A DNA stretch of 11,560 nucleotides from Candidatus Methylarchaceae archaeon HK01M. GTDB lineage: Archaea > Thermoproteota > Nitrososphaeria > Nitrososphaerales > JACAEJ01. Every line of letters starts with the position of its first letter. Positions within the stretch are counted from its first letter, which is position 1. The position numbers and the translations under genes are program-made. Location: positions 1-11,560 of the forward strand of contig JAKLZD010000079.1 of the NCBI GenBank assembly GCA_024256245.1, given 5' to 3'. The notes beneath the pieces were generated by a model. It saw nothing but the letters and a program-made list of their open reading frames with translations, made no database searches and was not told where the DNA came from. Below are positions 1 to 7,457 of the stretch, piece by piece.

Positions 1-8
1 ATCATCTT

Positions 9-386
9 TCATAACACAATCCCTAGAAAAAACAAAACCGCTACAGCTGTCTTAACAAGCGGGCAGATCTTGAAGAACACAACTGATGTTCTTCCTCCAG
101 TCAGTCCAGTCAATCCTGCCATAACAATAAGCATCAAAGCAGATGCTGTAAAAACAGTAGCAGACACAAGGTTCTGTGATTCACTCAAGGCAGTTACAAG
201 CAATACGAGCAGGCCTATGAAGACTAATGTGATACCTTCGGCAATCCACTCCATTGTAATGATTCGCCTATTGTCTACAGACAACGGTTCGAAACCTTTG
301 ACGATCTGTCTGGTAGGGACGATATGAGAAATCCCCCAAATCATGATCACTATTGACCCAACGTACAGAAGTATATCACTTGTCAT
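9..386 (-). CDS. Small four-helix membrane protein, function unknown
   Basis: This encodes about 125 residues. I do not recognise a named family, although the first half (helix, then a GISHIVPT-like motif, a short polar loop with NRRIITMEWIAEG, then helix) looks like a conserved small membrane protein rather than random sequence. There are four predicted hydrophobic segments, roughly residues 5-23, 47-69, 75-97 and 107-125 of the ATG form. I see no signal peptide or metal-binding cluster, and only one cysteine, before the last helix. An upstream in-frame TTG at 392 is possible, but ATG at 386 is preferred: a TATA-like element on the minus strand (414-420) lies about 30 bases upstream, giving an almost leaderless transcript. 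The gene diverges from the eIF2B-like gene, with about 180 bases between them. The stop lies 9 bases from the window edge, so downstream operon partners cannot be judged. Confidence 0.75.
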   Translation of the reverse strand: MTSDILLYVGSIVIMIWGISHIVPTRQIVKGFEPLSVDNRRIITMEWIAEGITLVFIGLLVLLVTALSESQNLVSATVFTASALMLIVMAGLTGLTGGRTSVVFFKICPLVKTAVAVLFFLGIVL

Positions 387-411
387 GAACAATGAGAAAA
401 AGTCTTCAATT

Positions 412-420
412 GATTTAAAG
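412..420 (-). promoter_or_regulatory. TATA-like promoter element for the four-helix membrane protein
   Basis: Read on the minus strand this is CTTTAAATC, centred about 30 bases before the ATG at 386. That spacing fits an archaeal TATA box with a transcript start a few bases before the ATG. It is assigned from pattern and spacing only. Confidence 0.4.
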
Positions 421-532
421 TTTCTACAACCTGAATTTTAGATCAGAGTTGTCCGCCTATTCTCTATACGAGATACATAAGCCGACAATTGACACCTATA
501 TCTATGACCCTACAACGTGACAGAAACAGATT

Positions 533-548
533 GAGAAATACTTTTAAT
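533..548 (+). promoter_or_regulatory. BRE/TATA promoter giving a leaderless transcript
   Basis: GAGAAA (533-538, BRE-like) is followed by TACTTTTAAT (539-548, TATA-like). The box is centred about 25 bases before ATG 569, which is the distance from an archaeal TATA box to the transcription start. The mRNA therefore probably begins at or next to the start codon, and no Shine-Dalgarno sequence is present. This is the clearest archaeal promoter in the window. Confidence 0.6.
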
Positions 549-568
549 CGACTTAACTCATATCCGTA

Positions 569-1549
569 ATGGTTCAGATGATCTTAGACTCAAATGTGAT
601 AAAGACCTTGGCGGATATAAAGAAGGGAAGGATTGTAGGTTCTACCGATGTAGCCATTGCTTCCCTAGAAGCCATCAAGATATTCGCCGTGAGTTTAACT
701 TTAGAAGACCCTATCGAATTTGCGAAGAAACTACATGAGGTGTGCGATCTTTTCTCTAAGGAGATGCCTTTAAACGTCTCATTTAGGACTGTAACCCAAT
801 ATGTGTGTCATCAAGTGGATTCGGTTATCGATGAAAAGGCTGACATCGAGGCTTCAAAACGTGCCGTTATAAACAGTGTAGCCGCCGCTATAAGGTCGAT
901 CAGAGAGTCTATCGATAAGATCGGTGAAGTTGGGGCCCATCTCTTAATAGATGATGGAGATGTTATTTTGACTCACTCATGTAGCACTACTGTTCTATCC
1001 ACCCTTGTCAAGGCCCACCATTTGGGGAAAAGATTCAAGGTCATCGTGACCGAAACTCGCCCAGAGTTTCATGGGAGACTTCTAGCCATCGCCCTAGCCG
1101 ACTTTGGGATACCTGTTACTCTTATAACCGATTCCGCTCATCACCTGTTCTTGTGTAAAAGACACACGGCTTCTGATTTCTGTGCAAACAAAGTTATCCT
1201 TGGAGCCAATGCCGTTGGTCTTGAGGGGGATGTAGTGGGTAAGACAGGAGCATCAGCTATCGCCTTGGCAGCCCATCAAGCCCATGTAAAGGTATACGTA
1301 GTTGCAAACACCCATAAATTTATCCCGGAACCCATCTATGATGAATTAAGTAGTGTAGAGGCGGATCGATCCATGGTTTTCGAGACAAACGAAGCTGCAA
1401 GGCGAGGGATTGAAATTAAAAATCCTGTTTACGATGTAATTCATCATGAAGATATAGATCTAATAGTCACAGAGATGGATGTTGTCCCTCCAGACAAAGC
1501 TGTCTCGATCGTTAGGGAGATATATGGAGGGGGGAGAGGCATCCGATAG
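569..1549 (+). CDS. eIF2B-alpha/beta/delta / ribose-1,5-bisphosphate isomerase family protein
   Basis: A 326-residue protein of the family that includes eIF2B regulatory subunits, archaeal aIF2B, MtnA and ribose-1,5-bisphosphate (R15P) isomerase. An N-terminal helical part (about 1-120) is followed by the Rossmann-like domain. Landmarks are ILTHSCS (133-139), VIVTETRP (158-165), a DSA motif (188-190), the glycine-rich LGANAV (211-216), the GKTGASAIALAA stretch (224-235), and late NPVYDV and VVPP motifs. R15P isomerases and MtnA use the Cys of a THC motif and the Asp of a GAD motif. Here the THC position is Ser137 with a Cys next to it, and the GAD position is Asn214. Isomerase activity is therefore doubtful, and an eIF2B-like or regulatory role fits better. 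There is also an insertion of about 8 residues (192-206) containing Cys196, His199 and Cys205. The start is fixed by the leaderless promoter. The gene stands alone, and a T6 tract follows the stop. Confidence 0.85.
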   Translation: MVQMILDSNVIKTLADIKKGRIVGSTDVAIASLEAIKIFAVSLTLEDPIEFAKKLHEVCDLFSKEMPLNVSFRTVTQYVCHQVDSVIDEKADIEASKRAVINSVAAAIRSIRESIDKIGEVGAHLLIDDGDVILTHSCSTTVLSTLVKAHHLGKRFKVIVTETRPEFHGRLLAIALADFGIPVTLITDSAHHLFLCKRHTASDFCANKVILGANAVGLEGDVVGKTGASAIALAAHQAHVKVYVVANTHKFIPEPIYDELSSVEADRSMVFETNEAARRGIEIKNPVYDVIHHEDIDLIVTEMDVVPPDKAVSIVREIYGGGRGIR

Positions 1550-1550
1550 G

Positions 1551-1560
1551 TTCTTTTTTC
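1551..1560 (+). terminator. T-tract terminator after the eIF2B-like gene
   Basis: TTCTTTTTTC begins two bases after the TAG stop and includes a run of six T. Archaeal RNA polymerase commonly terminates at such tracts without a hairpin. I saw no strong stem before it. Confidence 0.4.
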
Positions 1561-1599
1561 AAAGATGGAGAGGTTGTCTGTGTCCTTCCATTGTTCAGG

Positions 1600-1616
1600 A
1601 AATATATATTATAATT
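1600..1616 (+). promoter_or_regulatory. AT-rich TATA-like element upstream of the GNAT gene
   Basis: The run AATATATATTATAATTA is the only strong TATA-like sequence before the acetyltransferase. About 25 bases downstream lies an ATG at 1631, so the transcript may begin at that ATG. The ATG is not in the acetyltransferase frame; see the small ORF at 1631. Confidence 0.45.
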
Positions 1617-1630
1617 ATTCTATAAACACC

Positions 1631-1702
1631 ATGTATTTATTAAAAATCCCCTTTGGTTTGTTATTGGGATATTTGGGAATTGAGGGGGTATATAGTAGTT
1701 AA
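1631..1702 (+). CDS. Possible leaderless 23-codon ORF overlapping the GNAT start
   Basis: ATG at 1631 opens a 23-residue reading frame (beginning MYLLKIPFGLLLGYLGIEGV) that ends at TAA 1700-1702. It lies about 25 bases after a strong TATA-like element, the spacing of a leaderless gene. It overlaps the longest acetyltransferase frame and stops four bases before that frame's TTG at 1707. A GAGGGGG purine stretch (1682-1688) lies inside it. It could be a leader peptide coupled to the downstream gene, the remnant of a frameshifted N-terminus, or chance. No family is recognisable. Confidence 0.25.
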   Translation: MYLLKIPFGLLLGYLGIEGVYSS

Positions 1703-2285
1703 AAAATTGATAGTTAATAAACCAGTGATCAAAAAACTGACTATATCGGATCTACAGGATCTTGATATAGAAGACGGTTTTACACGGTGGGTCGAGTCTT
1801 CTGGTTATAAGGGCAAGGATGAGCTTAGAGAGCTCTTAAGGCAAAGGCTGAAGGAAGGAGCAGACGTCCTATCAGCAGTTGAAAAGAATAAGATAGTCGG
1901 CTTTGCCATCATAGTTGATTGGCCGACTCTACCAAATGCCAAGGCCCTCGACGCCATGGAGATCTCCCAACCCTATAGAGGAAAGGGCATCGGCTCCTTG
2001 CTTGTGCAAAGAATAATCAAGGAGTGGGATACTCTCATAGCTTTAATGCCCTCCCCTGAGCCTGGTCGTGAGAGAGATCTAGAGAGATTTTATCAAAAAT
2101 TTGGATTCAGACAGATAGGTGATGATTTCATGGTATTCATTCCAAGGAGTAATGATAAATTAAGTAGATGGGTTGTTTATTTGGAGAGGCTACTTTATGT
2201 ATACGATTCACTTCTAAAAGAAATGAAGACACAAACAGAAATTGAGGAAAGGAAAATACAAACAGAAATTGAGGAAATAACTTGA
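1653..2285 (+). CDS. GNAT-family N-acetyltransferase
   Basis: This would transfer an acetyl group from acetyl-CoA to an unknown amine. It has the GNAT core: a beta strand IVGFAIIVDW (81-90), then AMEISQPYRGKGIGSLLVQR (101-120), which carries the acetyl-CoA pyrophosphate-binding loop R/Q-x-x-G-x-G, and motif B with FYQKFGFRQIG (147-156). The last 45 residues form a helical, charged extension outside the usual fold, ending in two near-identical nine-residue units (QTEIEE-type). The start is uncertain. TTG 1653 gives the longest frame, but homology-like sequence begins only around residue 25. TTG 1680, TTG 1707 and GTG 1725 are alternatives, and none has a well-spaced Shine-Dalgarno sequence. 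The substrate cannot be read from the sequence. The neighbours suggest an independent single gene. Confidence 0.8.
   Translation: MVCYWDIWELRGYIVVKKLIVNKPVIKKLTISDLQDLDIEDGFTRWVESSGYKGKDELRELLRQRLKEGADVLSAVEKNKIVGFAIIVDWPTLPNAKALDAMEISQPYRGKGIGSLLVQRIIKEWDTLIALMPSPEPGRERDLERFYQKFGFRQIGDDFMVFIPRSNDKLSRWVVYLERLLYVYDSLLKEMKTQTEIEERKIQTEIEEIT
2231..2277 (+). repeat. 27-bp tandem duplication in the GNAT C-terminus
   Basis: A 20-base sequence beginning ACAAACAGAAATTG occurs at 2231-2250 and again, identical, at 2258-2277. The period is 27 bases (nine codons). It duplicates the peptide unit QTEIEE plus linker at the very end of the acetyltransferase. Base identity, beyond protein identity, suggests a recent duplication. 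Confidence 0.85.
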
Positions 2286-2347
2286 GGGAAAATTATAGAT
2301 TTTTTAGAGAAAAATGAAATTTAAAAGCTAAAAATAAAAAGTAGTCA

Positions 2348-2365
2348 TCGGATCTTTCGATCCGA
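2348..2365. terminator. Perfect hairpin between convergent genes
   Basis: TCGGATC-TTTC-GATCCGA forms a perfect 7-bp stem with a 4-base loop. It sits midway between the acetyltransferase stop (2285) and the stop of the convergent double-psi barrel gene (2401), where a bidirectional terminator would be expected. T-rich sequence follows on the plus side. Confidence 0.5.
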
Positions 2366-2400
2366 CTCTTTGGATACTTTGAATTTAATGTAAAATGAAT

Positions 2401-2694
2401 TTACGCCCTGCTCACTATTACCTTATCGCCAGGTCTGAAGTTGCCGTCCTCCAATTTGTCCTTCGATAGCCTGATTATCCCCTGTCCTTCATCCTCTGAA
2501 GGAAGTTCATCGACGGTCGCTAAAACGTATGTACCACGAACAGACCAAAAGCTTGCAGTGATTTCAACCTTTTCTCCTTTTTTCAAACCAAGGTATTCCA
2601 TTGTCTTCTTGTCAATCCTAACAACGCCTGAATCGCCTTCCAAGGGCACCTTGAGAATTAATTTCGCTCTATATCTATACGCCAACCCCTTCAC
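2401..2694 (-). CDS. Stand-alone CDC48/VAT N-domain-like double-psi beta-barrel protein
   Basis: A 97-residue protein made almost entirely of two pseudo-symmetric halves. One is VVRIDKKTMEYLGLKKGEKVEI (24-45) and the other is GIIRLSKDKLEDGNFRPGDKVIV (72-94), joined by LPSEDEGQG (64-72). This matches the pattern I know from the first subdomain of the CDC48/p97/VAT N-terminus: an R-[IV]-D strand, then L-x-x-G-D-x-[IV]-x-[IV], a P-E-D-x-x-x-G-I-[IV]-R-[IL] turn, then G-D-K-V-x-V. There is no AAA+ ATPase domain. The start is GTG 2692-2694; the upstream purines (AAGGAAAAG) are a weak ribosome site. It lies 39 bases downstream of the NrfD gene and is probably the last gene of the formate-dehydrogenase-like operon. 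Its function is unknown: it might act as an adaptor or assembly factor. An AbrB-like protein is the main alternative, but the length and the EDEG-GIIR turn favour the double-psi barrel. Confidence 0.7.
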   Translation of the reverse strand: MKGLAYRYRAKLILKVPLEGDSGVVRIDKKTMEYLGLKKGEKVEITASFWSVRGTYVLATVDELPSEDEGQGIIRLSKDKLEDGNFRPGDKVIVSRA

Positions 2695-2733
2695 CTACCA
2701 ACTTTTCCTTTTCTCCCCATATATGTTTTTTCA

Positions 2734-3660
2734 TCAGAAGACTGGAATCTGGCCAGCGATGACGATTACGTACCTCATTAAGAGGCCTCCTACAAGTACA
2801 CTGATAGAGGCTATAGCCAGTAGAGGTGGATACAGGCGAATGTAGGCAGCGGTCCTTCCTCTCCAAGCCAAGAAGATGAGGATCAAGAATGGAAGAGCCA
2901 GTCCTAGACCGACAACACCTCCCCAGAAGATAGTGCTTAATGAACCGCTTATTAGAACATCTGCAGACATCCCTGCCACCTCCGATATACCGGTTGCTGT
3001 AAATACAAGAGCCATGACGATCACAAGTTCTATTATTATTAGAAGACCGTCGGCTAGGTCTAGTCTATGCAAGGCCTCTATGAGCCTCTTCTTTGCACGC
3101 TCCACTTTCGTAGCTGAATACAAAGGAGTCATGAAGAGACCGATAGCCATGATGGCCGTTGATGTCCCTGATAGGATGAAGAGTACTTCTATTAAGGGAG
3201 AGCCCCAGAAAGGCGAACTTCCTACAAGGCCTAAAACGAACCCTGTATAGGCAGCCAAGGCAGCACCCAGTATGAACATCAACACTTCAACGGCGGTTCT
3301 TGCCCTTATATTGCCAGACCAAGGGAATCTTCCTTTCAATAGATCTGGGGGTACGAACGTTGAGTACACCAACCCTAGTGGGATTATGATAGCTAAGATA
3401 GTGCTACCTATAGTGATCATCGAACCAGGGTTGGAATATACGAAGAGTGCACGCTCAGGGGCACCCAAGTCCACTATAAAGGCGAGAATAGCCAAGATAG
3501 CGCTTACAGTTCCGACGATTGCTCCGTATTTCAAGATATCTCTAAAATCGTCTCTGGTGAGAAAACTTGTTACAGATGTCAGCATGAAAGCTCCTCCACC
3601 AAGCCCCCCGAAGAAGAGGGCAAAGGCGATGGGCCATCCCCAAGGTAATATCTCTGTCAT
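2734..3660 (-). CDS. nrfD: NrfD/PsrC-type membrane subunit of the formate-dehydrogenase-like complex
   Basis: A 308-residue integral membrane protein of the polysulfide reductase NrfD family, which anchors periplasmic molybdoenzyme and iron-sulfur subunits and exchanges electrons with the quinone pool without heme. I count eight hydrophobic segments: about 10-30, 45-65, 81-103, 123-146, 155-177, 204-223, 243-266 and 277-303. The GGLGGGAFML stretch (18-27) in helix 1 and VDLGAPERALFVYSNPGS (63-80) after helix 2 are typical of the family. The start ATG is well supported: AAAGGAGGA (3671-3679) overlaps the last codons of the iron-sulfur gene about 11 bases upstream. The gap to that gene is only six bases, so the two are translationally linked. 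E. coli FDH-N uses a cytochrome b subunit here instead. Confidence 0.9.
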   Translation of the reverse strand: MTEILPWGWPIAFALFFGGLGGGAFMLTSVTSFLTRDDFRDILKYGAIVGTVSAILAILAFIVDLGAPERALFVYSNPGSMITIGSTILAIIIPLGLVYSTFVPPDLLKGRFPWSGNIRARTAVEVLMFILGAALAAYTGFVLGLVGSSPFWGSPLIEVLFILSGTSTAIMAIGLFMTPLYSATKVERAKKRLIEALHRLDLADGLLIIIELVIVMALVFTATGISEVAGMSADVLISGSLSTIFWGGVVGLGLALPFLILIFLAWRGRTAAYIRLYPPLLAIASISVLVGGLLMRYVIVIAGQIPVF

Positions 3661-3666
3661 CTTTTA

Positions 3667-4515
3667 TCACTCCTCCTTTGATAACTCCCTCATTTTAGCT
3701 TTACCTATCCTCTCTCTCCGCCATAACGCAAAGCCTAGGAATGAAAGAACTCCGAGACCGAAGATCGCAAGTCCTCCACGTTCCAGAAGGATCCTCTCCA
3801 TAACGAATGGGGCTGAGATCCTCTGCTCTTCTGTTGGGAAGCCCAACTCTTCGAAGGGAACATTGGAAACGTAGACCGATGAAGTGCCTATATCCGATCC
3901 TCCTGCCAAAGGAGACTCGTCGCCATAGATATAACCTCCTACAGCTTTAGCTCTCTGCCTTGCCTTCTCATGCATCTCGGTATACTCACCGAATTCCAGA
4001 GCTTCTGTCGGACATGCCTGAACGCAAGCAGTTTCACTTAATCCAGCATCAAGCCTATCCAAGCAGTAGGTGCACTTGTAGATCGATTTTATCCCGAAGT
4101 ACTCATCATCGGCGAAGAATCGTACCTTGTAGGGACATGCTTCAATACAGTATCCGCACCCTATACACCTTTCACTGTGAATATGGACTATGCCATCGTC
4201 TCTCTTGAATACAGCCTTAGTAGGACAGACTCCTACGCATGGGGGATCGTTACAATGCATGCATGAATAGGGTATGAAGGTCCAAGTAACCTCATCGTTC
4301 ACTTCGTCATACTTCAACTTGTACTTGACAAGTCTCCAAGTGTTAGAGCTAAGTGTTGGCGGGTTCGTCCACTGAGTTGTGGGATCACTGTTCAAGGATG
4401 TCTCCTCCGCAAGGCGTTTGTTCCATCTCTTACAAGCCACTTGACAGGCTCTACAAGCGATGCATTTTGTTAGATCGAAAAACATACTTGGTCTATTATA
4501 TATTGAAACCATCAT
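3667..4515 (-). CDS. Four-[4Fe-4S] electron-transfer subunit (FdnH/NrfC-like)
   Basis: This 282-residue protein should carry electrons from the molybdenum subunit to the membrane subunit. Sixteen cysteines are arranged for four [4Fe-4S] clusters: Cys18-21-24-28, Cys85-88-93-97, Cys117-120-123-127 and Cys148-151-164-168, with CP following 97, 127 and 168. There is no signal peptide, so it is probably exported as a passenger with the Tat-bearing catalytic subunit, as in related complexes. A C-terminal hydrophobic helix (248-265), followed by a basic WRRER stretch, anchors it as in FdnH. The start is either of two adjacent ATGs. GAGGTGGT just upstream is better spaced for the second one (4512), so the true protein may be one residue shorter. 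It begins eight bases after the catalytic subunit's stop and ends six bases before NrfD. Confidence 0.92.
   Translation of the reverse strand: MMVSIYNRPSMFFDLTKCIACRACQVACKRWNKRLAEETSLNSDPTTQWTNPPTLSSNTWRLVKYKLKYDEVNDEVTWTFIPYSCMHCNDPPCVGVCPTKAVFKRDDGIVHIHSERCIGCGYCIEACPYKVRFFADDEYFGIKSIYKCTYCLDRLDAGLSETACVQACPTEALEFGEYTEMHEKARQRAKAVGGYIYGDESPLAGGSDIGTSSVYVSNVPFEELGFPTEEQRISAPFVMERILLERGGLAIFGLGVLSFLGFALWRRERIGKAKMRELSKEE
3671..3679 (-). promoter_or_regulatory. Strong Shine-Dalgarno for the NrfD gene
   Basis: On the minus strand this is AAAGGAGGA, matching the archaeal 16S rRNA tail. It lies within the last codons of the iron-sulfur gene, 11 bases before the NrfD ATG. This supports tight co-translation inside the operon, in contrast with the leaderless first genes. 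Confidence 0.6.
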
Positions 4516-4523
4516 TCACCACC

Positions 4524-7457
4524 TCATACTTTCTCCACCTTACATAAGCAGGCTTTATACTCAGGGATATGTGCCGAGACGTCCACGGCGTCCATGGTTA
4601 AAACGTTTGCGCTAAGTCCTGTGCTGAGGCCTCTGAAACCCCAGTGCCAAGGCATGGCTACCTCATGGATAGTCTTACCATTTATTATCAGAGGTTGAAT
4701 TCTATCCGTAACTACACATTTCACCATATCACCATCTGGATTTCTTGCAGTCTTCAACAGAACGTAGTCGCCACTACTCACTCCTATCTCAGAAGCAAGG
4801 GTCGGGCTCATCTCTACGAATACTTCTGGGAACAACTCCACAAGCCAAGGTACGTTCCTCGTCAAGGCTCCAGCCTGCATATGCTCTGCCAATCTGAAAG
4901 TTGTGAGTACGTAGGGGTATGTACTCGAATCGCCTATTTCTACAGGCTTTATGTCCTCATAGACGTTATAGTACGTATAATAGCTCCCCCACATGGTCGG
5001 ATACTCTATTTCCAGTTCACTGTCAGGGCTTTCGAGGGGCTCGTTATGCAAAGGCATTCCATGTGATAGGGGGTTTTTAACGTCCGGTATGCTTGCATTG
5101 AAAAGAAGCCTGGACCAGACAGCTCCTTTATCGAAACCTAACCATGTCGTATCGTTAAGAGCCCACCAGGTGAAGAAGTAATTGACTCCTGAGTGACTCT
5201 CATTTATATTGTAAAGTACTCTTTGATTCAACATCCAGCTGAAAGCCCAATTCTTGAAGTAACCGTATTGAGCATCTTCACTATCGAGTGGCGTAGGGTC
5301 GCGTCTCTTAGCCAAGATTCCTTCAACAGAAGGATCCAGTTCAGGGTCGTATGAGTTCTTGTAAATGACGTTGGCAGCGGGCTGCACCGTAACATAACCA
5401 GGTCTAAGGCTTGGATCAAGGCTTTTTGCTCCTATCTCCTTGTAGACATCCTCGGCAGTATATGGATCACCATTGAATACTGATGCATAAGGTGATGGCC
5501 AGCAATCCTCTGGTCTAGATCCAGTGTCATGACCAGTGTCATCCTTGTACCTCTCTGAAGGCAACTTTACACCAGCATCCTCTCTTATTTTCTGGTACAA
5601 TTCAGTTACGTACTCTAATTCTGGCTTGCATTCACCTGGTGGATCGATTGCCTTCCAACGCCATTGAATCCATCTGCCAGTATTTGTGATGCTCCCCGAC
5701 CTTTCAACTTGAACAGTTCCAGGGAGAAGTATATCAGCGAACCAAGCTGTCTCAGTCTCGAAGATTTCTTCCACAACCAGAAAGACTTTCGATAAGGCAT
5801 CCCTCACAAGTTCTGCGTTGGGCATCGAAACAGCTGGATTTTCACCGTTGCAGATAAGGACCTTGATATCTTCATTCCATATCTTTCTGAACAAGGCGAC
5901 TATAGGATAGCCGTAATCGACAGGCAAGTCACATACGATTGACTCATTGTCAGGGTCTATGCCTGGCCATGTGCCCACATACATGCCCCAGTTGTACTCC
6001 AGTGAGTTCCAAGTTGGGAAGTGTCTGTTGTAGTATCTTTGCTCCCATACAGTGTAGGATGGATCGTTATCGTTGGCTTTGACTGCTGCTGGGTCGGAAG
6101 AACCTCCACGATTTGCTGGATCGTAGTTCTTCCACTTTTGATACCTTCTTATCTCGGTTTCGTTCCTAGGCGGTGCCCTATACCCCATGATTAGGTGCAT
6201 CAGCATGTTCATGTCCGTTGAACCCTGAACGTTGCTTATACCTCTAAGAGCATTTACCCCGCCTCCTGGCACACCCATGTTTCCTAGAAGTAACTGCAGT
6301 ATTGCCTGTGCTCTGATCGCTTGGCTTGCATTTGTGTGCTGAGTAGTCCCCATAGCGTAGTAGATGTTGCCCGGTCTATTGTTTAAATCCGTAAAAGTAT
6401 CCGCTATCAGATCGAATTTTTCTACAGCTATGCCAGAGATCTTGTATACCTCTTCGGGAGTATAGTCCTCAGCGATAGCCTTAAGCTTGCTGAATATCGA
6501 ATCTGGGTTGGTCTCCCAATCGCTCAAGAAGTTGCCATCAAGATCGTAAGGAGCATTGGTTCTTGTTTCAAGGAAATTTTTATCATAGCGAGCATTTATG
6601 ATTGTGTATCTGATCAGACCGAGGTAGATCGCTGCTTCTGAACCAGATCTGTACCTGGCGAAGATATCTGCCTTGGTACTAGTCCTATTGAACCTCGGAT
6701 CCAAGTTTATTATTTTTGCACCATTCAATACAGCTTCCGTCACCCACCTGAATTCCATCGAATGTGATTCAGCTGGGTTACTCACTATTAAGAAGACTTT
6801 GGAGTTTTTGGCATCGATTATATGATTGGTCATCGCACCAAAGCCGAAGGTACTTCCCAGCCCTACTACCGTTGATGCATGGCACTTTCTAGCCTGATGT
6901 TCAATGTTATTTGAGCCTATAAGGGCCGTCAACTTCCTGCCTAGATAGCATTCTTCATTATTCCAGTAAGACGATCCAAGCCATGATACAGGGGAGTCCT
7001 TGCCTACGTAGTAGTAATCGTCTTCCCCAGTTGTCGTATTTGTACGCTTGTAGGGTACATTTTCCATGGCTTCTTGGATCTTTGAGGCGATTGTAGAATA
7101 TGCTTCATCCCATGTGATTTGAACCCATCCTGGGTCTTCATTCTCGCCCTTGTTTGGGTTCGTCCTCTTCATAGGATACAGGATGCGCCTCTCGCTATAG
7201 ATCAATTGAGGGTATGCACTTGGTTTGCTACATAAACGACCGCTGTTTATTGGATGGTCAGGGTCGCCTTCTGTCTCTATAATTTCTCCATTCAAAGTCG
7301 TTACTCGAACCCCGCAACCTCCTGCACAGTATAGACAGATAGATGGGACGGTCTGTCCTTCTAGATAATTTTCAATCCTATCGAGCCGAGGGTACTCTCC
7401 TGTAGTTGCCATAACTTCAGGAATTTCTCCTAGCGCGAATGTTGTAATTGTTGCCAT
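4524..7457 (-). CDS. Formate dehydrogenase-like molybdopterin catalytic subunit (FdnG type)
   Basis: A DMSO-reductase-family enzyme that most likely oxidises formate to CO2 outside the membrane. Residues are numbered from the Met at 7457. The N-terminal [4Fe-4S] cluster uses Cys41, Cys44, Cys48 and Cys76, with the usual Lys78 nearby. The active-site stretch ARKCHASTV has Cys192-His193 where E. coli FdnG has selenocysteine-His; the codon is TGC, not TGA. Further FdnG-like landmarks are GAMTNH (207-212), TTQH (371-374), Arg382 (equivalent to the formate-binding Arg), GNMGVPGGGVNALRG (392-406), and a C-terminal region with MPWHWGFRGL and a final CKVEKV. At 977 residues it is close to FdnG. The coding frame continues upstream of this Met through a Tat signal, so the mature gene starts earlier (see 7458-7520). 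It is the first gene of the operon. A different small-molecule substrate cannot be excluded. Confidence 0.9.
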   Translation of the reverse strand: MATITTFALGEIPEVMATTGEYPRLDRIENYLEGQTVPSICLYCAGGCGVRVTTLNGEIIETEGDPDHPINSGRLCSKPSAYPQLIYSERRILYPMKRTNPNKGENEDPGWVQITWDEAYSTIASKIQEAMENVPYKRTNTTTGEDDYYYVGKDSPVSWLGSSYWNNEECYLGRKLTALIGSNNIEHQARKCHASTVVGLGSTFGFGAMTNHIIDAKNSKVFLIVSNPAESHSMEFRWVTEAVLNGAKIINLDPRFNRTSTKADIFARYRSGSEAAIYLGLIRYTIINARYDKNFLETRTNAPYDLDGNFLSDWETNPDSIFSKLKAIAEDYTPEEVYKISGIAVEKFDLIADTFTDLNNRPGNIYYAMGTTQHTNASQAIRAQAILQLLLGNMGVPGGGVNALRGISNVQGSTDMNMLMHLIMGYRAPPRNETEIRRYQKWKNYDPANRGGSSDPAAVKANDNDPSYTVWEQRYYNRHFPTWNSLEYNWGMYVGTWPGIDPDNESIVCDLPVDYGYPIVALFRKIWNEDIKVLICNGENPAVSMPNAELVRDALSKVFLVVEEIFETETAWFADILLPGTVQVERSGSITNTGRWIQWRWKAIDPPGECKPELEYVTELYQKIREDAGVKLPSERYKDDTGHDTGSRPEDCWPSPYASVFNGDPYTAEDVYKEIGAKSLDPSLRPGYVTVQPAANVIYKNSYDPELDPSVEGILAKRRDPTPLDSEDAQYGYFKNWAFSWMLNQRVLYNINESHSGVNYFFTWWALNDTTWLGFDKGAVWSRLLFNASIPDVKNPLSHGMPLHNEPLESPDSELEIEYPTMWGSYYTYYNVYEDIKPVEIGDSSTYPYVLTTFRLAEHMQAGALTRNVPWLVELFPEVFVEMSPTLASEIGVSSGDYVLLKTARNPDGDMVKCVVTDRIQPLIINGKTIHEVAMPWHWGFRGLSTGLSANVLTMDAVDVSAHIPEYKACLCKVEKV

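Noticed and set aside
2441..3874. Plus-strand open frames opposite the NrfD and iron-sulfur genes
   Set aside because: They are antisense to clearly recognisable proteins, have low-complexity Ser/Pro/Lys composition, and have no promoter or ribosome site.
4644..5181. Plus-strand frames opposite the 3' half of the molybdoenzyme gene
   Set aside because: The minus-strand frame encodes conserved FdnG-like sequence throughout; these are by-products of its codon use.
5228..5800. Short minus-strand frames (about 60 residues) inside the molybdoenzyme gene
   Set aside because: They are out of frame with the conserved protein and contain no motif; the main frame is intact across the region.
6880..6884. 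Selenocysteine at the formate dehydrogenase active site
   Set aside because: The codon at the active-site position reads TGC, so cysteine is encoded and no recoding is needed.
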